A stretch of DNA of 64,000 nt from Georgenia daeguensis (GCF_039537705.1 NZ_BAABBA010000021.1:3853-67852), one strand, 5' to 3'. Counted from the first letter of the stretch, positions 1 to 9,525 are shown. Made by a program: numbers and translations. Notes: a model not told the origin generated them from the letters alone.

Positions 1-547
1 CCATCATGCCCACGAGGTGCTTGGCGTGACCGCCGATCGGGGCGATCGGATCGTCGTCGGGCAGGTCGTCGTACCCGCACGACGCCATCACCCCCCCGAG
101 TGCGAGCTGCGTGAGGTCGCTCGCGGCGTAGCTGCTCCAGGGTCCGTCCACCCCGAAAGGGGTGACGGAGCAGTAGATGAGTCCCGGGTTGGTCGCGTGC
201 AGCGCCTGCCAGCCGATGCCGAGCCTGTCGGCGACCCCGACGCCCAGGCCGTCCAGGACCACGTCGGCCTGTGCCGCCAGTGCCTTGAGGGCCGCGCGGT
301 CCGCCTCACTCTCGAGGTCCAGCACGACCGAGCGCTTCGAGGTGTTGTAGTGCTCGAACTGCAGACCGGCGTCGCCGACGAACGGGCCGACCCGACGGCT
401 TGCGACACCGGCCGGCGGCTCGATCTTGATCACGTCGGCGCCTGAGTCGGCCAGCAGCTTGCCGGCGAACTCGGCGAGGCCGTCGCGGTCGAGCTCGAGG
501 ACGGTCAGCCCGTCGAGCATGGGAGTGATGATGTCGTTGGTATTCAC
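1..547 (-). CDS. Family III CoA-transferase, partial (3' end outside window)
   Basis: The reading frame is open from a GTG at 547 to the window edge, so only the N-terminal 182 residues are present. They show the start of a CoA-transferase family III (CaiB/Frc-type) fold: a nucleotide-binding-like segment ending in LLADSGADVIKIEPP, then SKRSVVLDLES and the CSVTPFGVDGP stretch. Such enzymes move CoA between carboxylic acids. The GTG overlaps the TGA of the upstream CoA-transferase gene (GTGA), so the two are translationally coupled and may form a hetero-oligomer or act in sequence. The catalytic Asp lies beyond the visible part or close to its end, so activity cannot be judged. Confidence 0.8.
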   Translation of the reverse strand, partial: MNTNDIITPMLDGLTVLELDRDGLAEFAGKLLADSGADVIKIEPPAGVASRRVGPFVGDAGLQFEHYNTSKRSVVLDLESEADRAALKALAAQADVVLDGLGVGVADRLGIGWQALHATNPGLIYCSVTPFGVDGPWSSYAASDLTQLALGGVMASCGYDDLPDDDPIAPIGGHAKHLVGMM

Positions 548-1878
548 CAGAGTGACCTTTCGACTGCGGGGTTGGCCGGCATGCCTTCCGGCCAGAGGAC
601 GTGAGCGTCGCGGAGCTGTGAGATCTGGTCGGCCGAGTAGCCCAGCACGTCGGCCAGGACGTACTCGGTGTCGTTTCCGAGGACCGGCCACCGGGACTCG
701 AGGGCGTAGTCGCTGGACGGGGAGCGGAACGGCACTCCCTCGAACAGCTGCGTCCCCAGGTGGGGGTGCTGCAGCGAGGTGAAAATCTTGCGGTGACGCA
801 GTTGCGGGTCGTGCTCGACCCGGTCTCTTCCGGTCTGGACGGCACCGGCCGGCACGCCGTGCTGCTGGAGGTGGTACATCGCCTCATACTTGTCGTAGCT
901 GCGCATCCAGTTGCCCAGGTGCGTGTCGATCTCGTCCTGGTGAGCGGCCCGGTTCTCGGCAGTGTCAAGAACCATACGTTCCGCCCATTCGGGGTTGCCG
1001 AGCGCCTTCTTGAGGGAGCCCCACTGGTTGTCGTTCAGGATCGACACGGCGCAGTAGTCGTTCGGTCCGTCACCGCGGCTCCGGTAGACGTTGCTGGGGC
1101 TCGCCGTGTCCCCGCGGAAGCCGACGACCTCTCCGTCCGGGGAGACCGACCGGTTGCCGCCGGGGATGCTCTCGTTGCGCAGCGACCGGTCGGTCATGGC
1201 CGCCTGGAGCAGCGCGGTGCCGACCAGGGAGATGCCCACCTCGACCTGGGACATGTCCACCCGGGCGCCCTCGCCGGTGCGCTGGCGACGAGATAGTGCG
1301 GTCAGCACACCGACGGCGCCCATGTAGCCGCTCGCGACGTCGAGGTACGACCAGCCCCAGCCGGCCGGCGGAGCACCGGGCTTGCCCGACATGAACGTAG
1401 TCCCGCTCATCGCCTGGGCCGTCGGCCCCCACGTGTTCTTGTTCTTGTGCGGGCCGGTGTGGCCGAACCCGCTGACACTCACGTACACGACCGAGGGGTT
1501 CAGCTTCTTGAGCTCGCCGTACCCCAAACCCCAGCGTTCGAGCACCGAGGCCGAGAACGACTCCGCCACGACGTCGGACTCTCGGATCAGGTCACGGATG
1601 ACGGCGAGTCCCTCTTCGCTGCGCACATTGATGGTGAGGCTCTTCTTCCCCACGTTGAGGTTGGCGAAGAAGGGGCCGTTGTTGAGCGTCTTGTCCGTCT
1701 CGTCGCGCAGGTACATGGCGCTGCGCATCGGGTCGGGGTTCGTCGGCCACTCGACCTTGATGACCTCGGCTCCGAGGGACGCGAGGTAACGCGTCATCGT
1801 GGGTCCTGCCACGCTCCAGCTGAAGTCGACGACTCGGACACCCGTGAGCGGGCGTTTGCGGTTTTCCATGTGATTCAC
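544..1878 (-). CDS. Family III CoA-transferase (CaiB/BaiF-type)
   Basis: A 444-residue protein of normal length for the family. It has the expected N-terminal GVRVVDFSWSVAGP and LASLGAEVIKVEWP segments, SLTINVRSEEG, and the SGFGHTGP loop. The Asp in YLDVASGYMGAVG sits where the acyl-anhydride-forming catalytic Asp is found in formyl-CoA transferase. Such enzymes activate a carboxylic acid by taking CoA from a donor thioester. The gene overlaps the second CoA-transferase gene by GTGA and follows the symporter genes on the same strand. This suggests uptake and CoA activation of one carboxylate, but the substrate cannot be read from sequence. An in-frame ATG at codon 4 is an alternative start. 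Confidence 0.85.
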   Translation of the reverse strand: MNHMENRKRPLTGVRVVDFSWSVAGPTMTRYLASLGAEVIKVEWPTNPDPMRSAMYLRDETDKTLNNGPFFANLNVGKKSLTINVRSEEGLAVIRDLIRESDVVAESFSASVLERWGLGYGELKKLNPSVVYVSVSGFGHTGPHKNKNTWGPTAQAMSGTTFMSGKPGAPPAGWGWSYLDVASGYMGAVGVLTALSRRQRTGEGARVDMSQVEVGISLVGTALLQAAMTDRSLRNESIPGGNRSVSPDGEVVGFRGDTASPSNVYRSRGDGPNDYCAVSILNDNQWGSLKKALGNPEWAERMVLDTAENRAAHQDEIDTHLGNWMRSYDKYEAMYHLQQHGVPAGAVQTGRDRVEHDPQLRHRKIFTSLQHPHLGTQLFEGVPFRSPSSDYALESRWPVLGNDTEYVLADVLGYSADQISQLRDAHVLWPEGMPANPAVERSLW

Positions 1879-1893
1879 TCCTACGTCGACTGG

Positions 1894-2340
1894 TCAGGCG
1901 GTCTCGGGGGTGGCGTCGGGCGTGGGTGCCAGGGACGCGTGGATCGTTGTCAGCCCGAGGCGCTCGGCACAGAACGCGAACAGGGGGCCGCTGAAGAGCG
2001 CGTAGAACGGCCACGCGACGAGCGTGAGCACCCCGGTGCTGATGGGCAGGCCGGCGATGACTATCCGCTCGTCGTGGAGCGTCACGAGGGCGATGACCCA
2101 GAGGCCGGTCGAGACGGCGTGGAATGCGATCAGTGCTGTGATCGTGCCCCGGTCGGGCCATCCGTTCTCACGGTCGAGGACGGACATGAAGGTCAGCAGC
2201 GCGACAAGCAGCGGCACCGGGATGATGATGAGCGCCGGAGACCCGGCGAGCATGCCGATCATGGTCAGCACCAGCAGCCCGGCGAACACCAGCACGAAAC
2301 GGTCGATCCGGCTCTGGCCTGCCTTCGACGAATACATCAC
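1894..2340 (-). CDS. Small four-helix membrane protein, likely symporter partner
   Basis: About 148 residues with roughly four hydrophobic segments (residues 13-32, 34-52, 66-87 and 95-118) and no enzymatic motif. The start is GTG at 2340 or the adjacent ATG at 2337; both overlap the TGA of the upstream symporter gene, giving tight coupling. Small membrane proteins next to sodium:solute symporters are known as accessory subunits in other actinobacteria. That role is inferred here from position, overlap and topology. I do not recognise a named family. Confidence 0.7.
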   Translation of the reverse strand: MMYSSKAGQSRIDRFVLVFAGLLVLTMIGMLAGSPALIIIPVPLLVALLTFMSVLDRENGWPDRGTITALIAFHAVSTGLWVIALVTLHDERIVIAGLPISTGVLTLVAWPFYALFSGPLFAFCAERLGLTTIHASLAPTPDATPETA

Positions 2341-3917
2341 TCAACTCCTTCGCTTGCGAACTTGTTGGCGCGCGAACTGCGGGGTTGCGGGATGTCGTCC
2401 GCAAGGACCGCCCCGTTGCGGTCATCTGGCGCCCCCGTGGTGTTCTGCGCGAGCACCAGGGGGTACAGCTCGTCGAACCGACGCTTGTCTGCCTTGGAGG
2501 ACGTCGCGTAGGACGCAGCGATGTACACGAGGATCCCGGCCACGATGACCACCGCTCCGGAGAAGAAGTTCTCCGGAGGCACCCAGCCCGCCTGGCTAGT
2601 CAGGAGGGTGAACCCGACGTTCAGCACCAGACCGCTGACGATGGAGATCGTCGCCGCGATGCCTGTGCCGCGCCGCCAGTAGATGCCCAGGATGATGGGG
2701 CCGAAGATGGCTGCGCCGAACGCGGCCCACCCGATGGCACCCAGCAGGTAGATGATCTGGTCGAGGTACAGGCCGATGAAGAGCGAGGCACCGACGATGA
2801 CGAGGCTCGCGAGGCGGTTCCACATCAGGTCCCGTCGCACCGCGATCCGCAAGGCGCTCGTCAGGTCCCGCATGAGCGCTGAGGCGCCGATGGTGATGAA
2901 GCTGCTGGCGCTCGACATGATCGCGGCGAGCAGTGCTGTCAGGGCCAGACCGGCGACGATCGGGTTCGTGAAGTTGGAGAGGAAGCTGGTGGCGGTCGAG
3001 TCCAGGTCCGGCTCTGCCAGACGGCCGTCGATGATGGCCGAGCGCGTCGCCACACCGACTCCCAAGGAGAACAGGGTGGTTGTGGCATAACCTAGCGCCG
3101 CGACGGTCGCGCCCCACTTGAGCTCTTTCGGCGACTTGAGCATCAAGAACTTATGGATCAGTTGCGGCTGGGCGACCATCCCGAGGACGATCATGATGGC
3201 GTTGGCGATGATCCAGACGACGGGCTTGACCCCATCGAGCGACAGGAACGCCGCGTCCTCGCCGGCAAGAGTGCCCATGATTCCGGACCACCCGCCGCCA
3301 CTGGCCATCGCAATTCCGAAGATCACGATCGACATCGCGATCATGATGATTCCCTGGACGAGGTCGGTCCACACCGCCGCGAGCATTCCGCCGGTCACGG
3401 TGTAGATCGCGACAACGACGGCACCGACCCACGTGGCAGCGGCGAACGGAATTCCGAGCAGGAGGCTCGTGATGACCCCGGCAGCGACGATCTGCGCCGT
3501 CATGTACCCGATCGCGCCGAGGATCATGGCGATGGACATCCACAGGTGGGCTGCCTTGGACTCATACCTCACCCGCACGATGTCGGGGATGCTGTACACC
3601 TCGTGGCGGTGGGCGATAAGCCGCAGGCGGCCCCCGAGCAGGAACCAGGCCAGCGCGAACCCGAGGGGAGCCAGCAGGGCCGTTCCTACGAGGGCGGCGA
3701 GCCCCCAGGCAGAGGTCGTCCCGGTGGCACCGACCATTCCCCATCCGCTCTGGATGGACGAGAACGACGCCATGGCCATCACAAAGAACCCGAGGGACTG
3801 GCCCGCCACCAAGAATTCTTTGGAAGACTTCATCTTCGTGTTCGCCCAGAAGCCGACGGCGAGCATCAGCCCTAGGTAAGCGATCGCTACGCCTAGAATT
3901 ATTGTTTGCGCATCCAT
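2337..3917 (-). CDS. Sodium:solute symporter (SSS family)
   Basis: A 526-residue polytopic membrane protein with about 13 predicted helices. The IYTVTGGMLAAVWTDLVQG segment is the characteristic SSF signature around helix 5, and the N-terminal SSKEFLVAGQSLG loop is typical. These proteins import solutes such as pantothenate, proline or carboxylates with sodium. I chose the ATG at 3917 because GAAGGGG lies six bases upstream and the first helix follows at once; the longer frame upstream adds only a non-membrane Arg-rich stretch. It heads an operon with the small membrane protein and two CoA-transferases, which favours an organic acid substrate. Confidence 0.9.
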   Translation of the reverse strand: MDAQTIILGVAIAYLGLMLAVGFWANTKMKSSKEFLVAGQSLGFFVMAMASFSSIQSGWGMVGATGTTSAWGLAALVGTALLAPLGFALAWFLLGGRLRLIAHRHEVYSIPDIVRVRYESKAAHLWMSIAMILGAIGYMTAQIVAAGVITSLLLGIPFAAATWVGAVVVAIYTVTGGMLAAVWTDLVQGIIMIAMSIVIFGIAMASGGGWSGIMGTLAGEDAAFLSLDGVKPVVWIIANAIMIVLGMVAQPQLIHKFLMLKSPKELKWGATVAALGYATTTLFSLGVGVATRSAIIDGRLAEPDLDSTATSFLSNFTNPIVAGLALTALLAAIMSSASSFITIGASALMRDLTSALRIAVRRDLMWNRLASLVIVGASLFIGLYLDQIIYLLGAIGWAAFGAAIFGPIILGIYWRRGTGIAATISIVSGLVLNVGFTLLTSQAGWVPPENFFSGAVVIVAGILVYIAASYATSSKADKRRFDELYPLVLAQNTTGAPDDRNGAVLADDIPQPRSSRANKFASEGVE

Positions 3918-4290
3918 GCGAGCCCCTTCGTCATCATTGATCTGGGAACAGATTGAACGACTGCAAATTGCGAGAGTCGGGCGACATTTCAATCTCCCAT
4001 GCACTAGGTTGCGCACTGAGAGTTGACATAACGGGCCGGGATAACGACACACTCGGGATCGATACGGCCTGGTGAGCCTCATGTCACAGTCGTCGAGCTT
4101 CGTCGCCTTGGACTGTCCGAACGCTTCCGAAATCTATGACGGCAGGGGACGGATCCAAATATCGCCCTGAGGTACATCTCCCGCCACGCATGTATCCACC
4201 CATGGCGCCGAGACGTCCGGTCCGGCGGCCGTGTCCGACTGCACGAACTTGCCCGTGCCGCGTCGCTTCTGGGAGTTCCGCAGCTGGTGG
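3918..4290. promoter_or_regulatory. Upstream region of the symporter operon; no gene seen
   Basis: This gap of about 370 bases holds no convincing coding frame. Two perfect inverted half-sites, GATTGAA at 3951-3957 and TTCAATC at 3988-3994, lie just upstream of the symporter start. They could be operator half-sites for a regulator that lies outside the window. The left end of the IS630-type element abuts this region, so the original upstream neighbour has been displaced. Confidence 0.35.
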
Positions 4291-5425
4291 TAGTAACGCG
4301 CGCCAGTAATTCATTATCTAAGTTGTAGAATGGGGTATGGCACGAACTGGGCGTCCGAGAGCTGATCTGGTCCTGAGCGAGGAGGAGCGTGAGCAGTTGG
4401 TTCGCTGGGCTCGGCGGCGGAGGTCATCGCAGGCGCTGGCGTTGCGTTCGCGGATCGTGTTGGAGTGCGCTTCGGGGGAGGCGAACACGGTGGTGGCGCA
4501 GCGGCTCGGAGTGAGCCGTCCCACGGTCGGGAAGTGGCGGTCCCGGTTCGTGGAGCATCGGCTGGACGGGCTGGTGGATGATCCGCGGCCCGGCCGGCCC
4601 GCGACGGTGACCGCGGAGCAGGTGGAGGATGTGGTGGTGGCGACGCTGGAGTCCACGCCGGAGAACGCGACGCACTGGTCTCGGGCGAAGATGGCTGAAC
4701 ACACCGGACTGTCCAAGTCGACGATCGGGCGGGTGTGGAAGGCGTTCGGTCTCAAGCCGCACCGGACGGAGGGGTTCAAGCTGTCCAACGACCCGTTGTT
4801 CGTGGAGAAGGTCTACGACATCGTCGGCCTATACCTGGACCCGCCCGAGTCCGCGGTCGTGCTCAGCGTGGACAAGAAATCGCAGGTGCAGGCCCTGTCC
4901 CGCTCGCAGCCGGCCCCGATGATGCCGGGAACGCCAGAGAAGCGCACGCACGACTACTTCCGGCACGGCACCACGAGCCTGTTCGCGGCGATGAACGTGG
5001 CGGACGGCACCGTGATCGCCTCCACCCATCGCCGGCATCGGGCCACGGAGTTCAAGAAGTTCCTGGTCAAGATCGATCAGAACGTGCCCGCACACCTGGA
5101 CATCCACGTGGTCTGCGACAACTACGGCACCCACAAGCACCCGACCATCAAGACCTGGCTGGAAAGACACCCCCGGTTCCACATGCACTTCACGCCCACG
5201 TACTCCTCGTGGATCAACCAGGTCGAACGACTCTTCGCCGAAGTCACCCGCGAGCTCCTGCAACGCTCCGACCACCGCTCCGTCCAGGCGCTGGAGAAGG
5301 ACTCCCGCGCCTGGGTGAAAGCCTGGAACGAGGACCCGAAACCATTCATCTGGACCAAAACCGCTGACCAGATCCTCGAATCCCCTCGGACGACTATTAC
5401 AACGAACTAACGGCGCGGGACACTA
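4291..5425 (+). mobile_element. IS630-family insertion sequence, apparently complete
   Basis: The ends carry imperfect inverted repeats: the left starts TAGTAACGCGCGCC, and the right, read in reverse, starts TAGTGTCCCGCGCC, with about 18 of 26 positions matching. The outermost TA at each end fits the TA target duplication of IS630/Tc1-type elements. One transposase gene fills the interior. The size of about 1.1 kb is normal for the family. Confidence 0.75.
4337..5410 (+). CDS. IS630-family transposase
   Basis: A 357-residue transposase with an N-terminal helix-turn-helix region (ANTVVAQRLGVSRPTVGKW, about residues 50-70) and a second winged-helix segment. A DDE catalytic domain follows, with Asp in LSVDKK, Asp in VVCDNYGTHKH and Glu in NQVERLFAEV. 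The TPTYSSWINQVE motif is typical of IS630. No frameshift is visible, so the element may still be active. The start ATG follows the left inverted repeat directly. Confidence 0.93.
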   Translation: MARTGRPRADLVLSEEEREQLVRWARRRRSSQALALRSRIVLECASGEANTVVAQRLGVSRPTVGKWRSRFVEHRLDGLVDDPRPGRPATVTAEQVEDVVVATLESTPENATHWSRAKMAEHTGLSKSTIGRVWKAFGLKPHRTEGFKLSNDPLFVEKVYDIVGLYLDPPESAVVLSVDKKSQVQALSRSQPAPMMPGTPEKRTHDYFRHGTTSLFAAMNVADGTVIASTHRRHRATEFKKFLVKIDQNVPAHLDIHVVCDNYGTHKHPTIKTWLERHPRFHMHFTPTYSSWINQVERLFAEVTRELLQRSDHRSVQALEKDSRAWVKAWNEDPKPFIWTKTADQILESPRTTITTN

Positions 5426-5599
5426 GTGCCTCGACCTTTCATGGCGGGGCCGTGGGGCGTGATGGCGTGGCTGGCGCCGTTGCCTGCGGGTGATTGTGGC
5501 ATCTGGGTGCGACACGACGTCCGGGTGTCGCCTCGGGTTGGCGCCGGTTCCACTGCCGGGGTCTTGCAGTAAGTCGTCGGGACGGGGCCAGTGGGTTCG

Positions 5600-5900
5600 T
5601 CAGCCGGGGACGGCGAGCTCACGGAGCCTGGTGATGCCCTGGAGCGCGAGGTGCGCCCAGGGCGCTTTGTCGGCGAGGTGGAGCAGCGCCCGGCGTGCGG
5701 TGCGGACCATGGTGGCCGGGATCGAGTACAGGCGCAGCCGCAGGCTCTTCGGCTCCCACCGGCGGGCGGGGTGAGAGTGCAGGGCGAGCATCTGCATCCA
5801 CGCGGTGAGCTCGGCGGCGAGACGACGCGGCGTCGGCCGATTCTTTGCCCGAACGCGCCAGATATCGGGAGACAGACGCACATCGTGCGGGCACAAAGGA
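5600..5900 (-). pseudogene. IS1380-type transposase, C-terminal remnant
   Basis: On the minus strand, residues such as ELTAWMQMLAL, RRWEPKSLRLRLYSIPA and HLADKAPWAHL match the conserved C-terminus of IS1380-type transposases. The catalytic part is missing. The frame continues without a stop into a piece of an unrelated membrane transporter, so the present open frame is a chimera formed by deletion or insertion. It is not a real gene. Confidence 0.6.
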
Positions 5901-5934
5901 GGACGGCGAGGAGCGCCTCGTCCCTCGTCAGTAA

Positions 5935-6200
5935 TTCGTTCGTTCGTGGTTGCGAAGGAGATCGAGTATGTGACGGTGTTGTAGAAGAACGCACCAGACG
6001 GGACCACAATGAGCGTCGCCAGAAGGGTCTGCCGCGGGTACCGGGTGAACACCTCAACGATCGGGAAACGGCTCGTCTTCTTCCGCTCCTGGACGGTCTT
6101 GAAGGCTGGGGTCTCGCCGAGGCTTAGACGGACGTACATCCCTACACCCACGAGGACGGCACTCGCCAGAAAGGGCACGCGCCATCCCCAGGAGAAGAAT
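5935..6200 (-). pseudogene. MFS transporter fragment (metabolite:H+ symporter type)
   Basis: The minus strand encodes FSWGWRVPFLASAVL, GMYVRLSLGETPAFK and PIVEVFTRYPRQTLLATL. These are hallmarks of the middle part of metabolite:proton symporters of the major facilitator superfamily (ProP/ShiA-like). Both ends are missing: one side runs into the IS1380 remnant, the other into IS110-like sequence. The gene was destroyed by IS activity. Confidence 0.65.
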
Positions 6201-6274
6201 CTGCTTCAGGCAGTTGCGATACGGCCAGGAAGGCAAGGGTAGATAGACGAGGCCGGCAGGTACTCCGACCTAGG

Positions 6275-6475
6275 GGAGGCTGCCACAAGCAGCTCCAACG
6301 CGGCGGTAAGGACCGCGTTGCCGCCCTCCGCCTGCTGCGCCGCCGCTTGTCCGACGTCGTCTTCACCGCACTTCGGACGGACCAGCAAGCCCTGGCACCA
6401 GGCCATCACGCAGAGCCGCTGCGACTAGCTGCTCGACATAGGAGCATCGGGGAGCTCGACCCCCGCAACCGCTGA
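6275..6475 (+). pseudogene. IS110-like transposase C-terminal remnant
   Basis: The frame ending at the TGA at 6473-6475 encodes KDRVAALRLLRRRLSDVVF, close to the ALRxLKRRLSDVVY motif near the C-terminus of IS110-family transposases. Nothing of the DEDD catalytic domain remains. It is short and decayed, so the assignment rests on one motif. Confidence 0.4.
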
Positions 6476-6680
6476 TCATGGGGTTCATCGACACCATGCG
6501 CGCCGAGGGGCACGCGGTCGAGTCGATCTGCCGGGTCCTGCAGGGCTGCCAGATTGCCGCGCGCACCTACCGGTCCTGGAAGTCTCCGCGGCGGATCTTG
6601 GCGGCCCGCTGTCGGCGACGGTCGAAAAGTAGGCCAGAAACGACGGTCGAAATCTAGGCCACCTGACGAGTATCGGACAG

Positions 6681-7913
6681 GTGATGACTGTGGAGGACTG
6701 GGCGCGGATCCGGCATCTGCATCAGGCTGAGGGGCTCTCGCAGCGACGGATCGCCGAGGAGCTCGGGCTCGCGCGGGAGACGGTGGCGCGGGCGGTCAGG
6801 TCCGACCGTCCGCCGCGCTACAAGCCGAGGCCGCCGGTGGTGGGGTCGGCGTGGACGGCGGTGGAGCCGGCGGTGCGGTCGTTGCTGGCGCAGCATCCGC
6901 GGACGCCCGCGACGGTGCTCGCGGAGCGGGTGGGCTGGACCGGGTCGGTGACGTGGTTCCGGGAGAACGTCGCGCGGCTGCGGCCGCGGTATCTGCCGGT
7001 GGACCCGGCCGACCGGCTCGCCCATGCGCCCGGGGAGCAGGTCCAGTGCGACCTGTGGTTCCCGCCGGTGAAGGTCCCGGTCGGTGACGGGCAGCGGGCG
7101 TCGTTGCCGGTGCTGGTGATGGTCGCGTCGCACTCGAGGTTCCTGGCGGCGGTGATGCTGCCCTCGCGCAGGACCGGGGATCTGCTCGCCGGGATGTGGC
7201 AGCTGCTCAGCGGTCAGCTGGGCGCGGTCCCGCGGGCGCTGTTGTGGGACAACGAGGCCGGCATCGGCCGGGGCGGGCGCCTGGCACAGGGGGTGGCGGG
7301 GTTCTGCGGGACGCTGGCGACCCGGCTGGTCCAGGCTCGCCCCTACGACCCGGAGACCAAGGACATCGTCGAGCGGGCCAACCAGTACCTCGAGACGTCC
7401 TTCGTGCCGGGCCGGACCTTCGCCTCCCCGGCAGACTTCAACGCCCAGCTCGAGGCGTGGCTGGCGCGGGCCAACACCCGGACCGTCCGGGCGCTCGGGG
7501 CCCGGCCGGTCGACCTGGTCGCGGCGGACCGGACGGCGATGCTCCCGCTGCCGCCGGTCGCACCGAGTGTCGGGGCGCGATGGCTGACCCGGTTGGGCCG
7601 GGACTACTACGTTCGGGCCGGCGGCAACGACTACTCGGCCGACCCGGCTGTGATCGGCCGGCTCGTCGAGATCGTGATGGATCTCGAGCGGGTCGTGATC
7701 ACCTGCGAGGGGCAGGTCGTCGCCGACCACGCCCGCTCCTGGGCCAACGGTCTGACGATCACCGACCCGGCCCATGTCAGCACCGCCAAGGTGCTGCGCC
7801 GCCGGTTCCTCACGCCCCAGCCGCTGGCGGAGCCGGAGCAGGAGCTCGTGCGAGACCTGGCGGAGTACGACGCCGCGTTCGGCGTCACCGGGCTGGACGG
7901 GCAGGTCGCCTGA
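6681..7913 (+). CDS. istA: IS21-family transposase IstA
   Basis: A 410-residue protein with an N-terminal helix-turn-helix (LSQRRIAEELGLARETVARAV, about residues 20-40). The rve-type catalytic core has Asp in VQCDLWFP, Asp in LLWDNEAG and Glu in DIVERANQYLE. The C-terminal part contains the usual YYVRAGGNDYSADP segment. The stop TGA overlaps the ATG of istB by one base (TGATG), so the two proteins are coupled. Start is GTG at 6681 or ATG at 6684. The frame is intact, so it is presumably functional. Confidence 0.93.
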   Translation: MMTVEDWARIRHLHQAEGLSQRRIAEELGLARETVARAVRSDRPPRYKPRPPVVGSAWTAVEPAVRSLLAQHPRTPATVLAERVGWTGSVTWFRENVARLRPRYLPVDPADRLAHAPGEQVQCDLWFPPVKVPVGDGQRASLPVLVMVASHSRFLAAVMLPSRRTGDLLAGMWQLLSGQLGAVPRALLWDNEAGIGRGGRLAQGVAGFCGTLATRLVQARPYDPETKDIVERANQYLETSFVPGRTFASPADFNAQLEAWLARANTRTVRALGARPVDLVAADRTAMLPLPPVAPSVGARWLTRLGRDYYVRAGGNDYSADPAVIGRLVEIVMDLERVVITCEGQVVADHARSWANGLTITDPAHVSTAKVLRRRFLTPQPLAEPEQELVRDLAEYDAAFGVTGLDGQVA

Positions 7914-8704
7914 TGTCCGCCCCCGCGAGCCAGACCGTCAAGGAGCTGGAGTACTACACGAGGGCGCTGAAGGCCCCACGGATCCGGGAGGCCGCCGCGA
8001 AGCTGGCCGAGCAGGCCCGGGCGGAGGGCTGGTCCCACGAGGACTACCTCGCCGCTGTGCTGGCCCGCGAGGTCGCCGCCCGGGAGGCCTCCGGCGCCAG
8101 CATCCGCACCAGGGCGGCGGGGTTTCCCGCGAGAAAGACCCTCACCGACTTCAACTTCGACCACCAGCCCGCCGCCGACCGCGGCCAGATCCACCGCCTC
8201 GCCGCCGGCGCCTACCTCGCCGAGGCCGGCAACATCGTCCTGCTCGGCCCGCCCGGCACCGGCAAGACCCACCTCGCCACCGCCCTGGGCATCACTGCCG
8301 CCGAGCACGGCACCCGGGTCCTGTTCGACACCGCCACCGGCTGGGTCACCCGGCTGTCCGCCGCCCATGCCCTCGGCAAGCTGCCCGCCGAGCTACGCCG
8401 GCTGCGCCGCTACGGCCTCCTGGTCATCGACGAGGTCGGCTACCTGCCCTTCGAGGCCGAGGCCGCCAACCTGTTCTTCCAGCTCGTCGCCTCACGGTAC
8501 GAGCACGCCTCGATCATCCTGACCTCCAACCTGCCCTTCTCCCGCTGGGGCGAGGTCTTCGGCGACCAGGCCGTCGCCGCCGCGATGATCGACCGCATCG
8601 TCCACCACGCCGAGGTCATCACCCTCAAGGGCACCAGCTACCGACTCCGGCACACCCAGATCGACACACTGCCCTCCGCCGCCGCGGAGAACCAGGCACA
8701 CTAA
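7913..8704 (+). CDS. istB: IS21-family helper ATPase IstB
   Basis: A 263-residue AAA+ ATPase of DnaC type that helps IstA choose target DNA. Walker A is LLGPPGTGKTHLA and Walker B is GLLVIDEVGYLP; a conserved ILTSNLPFSRWGEVF motif follows. Length is normal. It is coupled to istA through the TGATG overlap, and the right inverted repeat of the element starts just after its stop. Confidence 0.93.
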   Translation: MSAPASQTVKELEYYTRALKAPRIREAAAKLAEQARAEGWSHEDYLAAVLAREVAAREASGASIRTRAAGFPARKTLTDFNFDHQPAADRGQIHRLAAGAYLAEAGNIVLLGPPGTGKTHLATALGITAAEHGTRVLFDTATGWVTRLSAAHALGKLPAELRRLRRYGLLVIDEVGYLPFEAEAANLFFQLVASRYEHASIILTSNLPFSRWGEVFGDQAVAAAMIDRIVHHAEVITLKGTSYRLRHTQIDTLPSAAAENQAH

Positions 8705-9525
8705 CCACACACGACGTGGCCCACTTTTCGACCGCCGGAACTGGCCTACATTTCGACCGCCGCTGACAGCCCGCACGGTCACCGACGCGATGGTCCTCGA
8801 CGCGGTCCGGGACGTGGAACTGGACGGTCAACGCTCATGGCCGGCGGGTGTTGACCCCTGAAGGGGCTCTACGGCGTCGGAAGATGACCGCGCTCATCCG
8901 CCGCACCTCGCTCCCGGACGCCTCGGCGGGGGCCGTGGACCGCGCTATGCGGGCGCTCGGGATGTGCAGGGCGTGCGCCGGGGCAAGGCAGCGGGGACGA
9001 CCGTGCCGGGCAAGGACGGCAAGCGGGCCGGCGACCTGCTGGACCGCGACTTCACCGCCCCGGCCCCGGGTCTCGGTTACCGACTTGCGCACCTGCCGGG
9101 TTCGTCTACGTCGCGTTCATTCTCGATGTCTTCGCCCAGCGGATCGTCGCTAGGCACGCGGCGTCGACCAAGCACGTCGATCTGGTGATGACCCCGCTGC
9201 GGATGGCGCTCTGGCCGCGTGAGCACGAGGGCCACCCCCTCCAGGCACGCGAGCTTATCCAGCACATCGACCCCTGAACCAAAGCAGTACACCTCGATCC
9301 GGTTCACCGATCACCTCGAGCTCGAGGGCATCCAGCCCTCGATCGGGTCGGTCGGCGATGCCTACGACAATGCGCTGATGGAGACCATCAACCTGCACAA
9401 GGCCGAGTGCATCCGCACCACGGTCTTCCACCCCGGGCCGTTCAAGACCTCTCGCCGACGTCGAGTACGCCACCGTCGGCGCCTCGCACCGAATTCAGGC
9501 CATCTCACCCGCGCGCGATCGGGGC

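Larger units (their letters stand above)
6610..8768 (+). mobile_element. IS21-family insertion sequence, complete, with 6-bp target duplication
   Basis: The terminal inverted repeats begin TGTCGGCGACGGTCGAAA on the left and, read in reverse, TGTCAGCGGCGGTCGAAA on the right; about 25 of 28 positions match. A second, internal copy of CGGTCGAAA plus GGCCAC follows at each end, as usual for IS21 multiple terminal repeats. The sequence GCCCGC occurs directly outside both ends (6604-6609 and 8769-8774) and is the target duplication. The element is 2159 bp with istA and istB. Confidence 0.9.
6478..9520 (+). pseudogene. IS3-family transposase (OrfB) remnant, split by the IS21 element
   Basis: The left part (6478-6609) encodes MGFIDTMRAEGHAVESICRV and IAARTYRSWKSP, the start of an IS3 OrfB. 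After the IS21 element (from 8775) it resumes with VTDAMVLDAVRDV, then MRALGMQGVRRGKAAGTTVP, DLLDRDFTAPAPG and GFVYVAFILDVFAQRIV. Near 9340 it ends with the degenerate GSVGDAYDNALMETIN. Several frameshifts and stops interrupt the frame, so the gene was dead regardless of the IS21 insertion. Confidence 0.75.

Noticed and set aside
4084..4314. A 76-codon minus-strand frame upstream of the IS630 element
   Set aside because: No ribosome site, no motif, and it runs into the element's inverted repeat.
5600..6178. A 192-codon gene for a new membrane protein
   Set aside because: It is a chance fusion of an MFS fragment with the tail of an IS1380 transposase, as shown by separate family motifs on each side.
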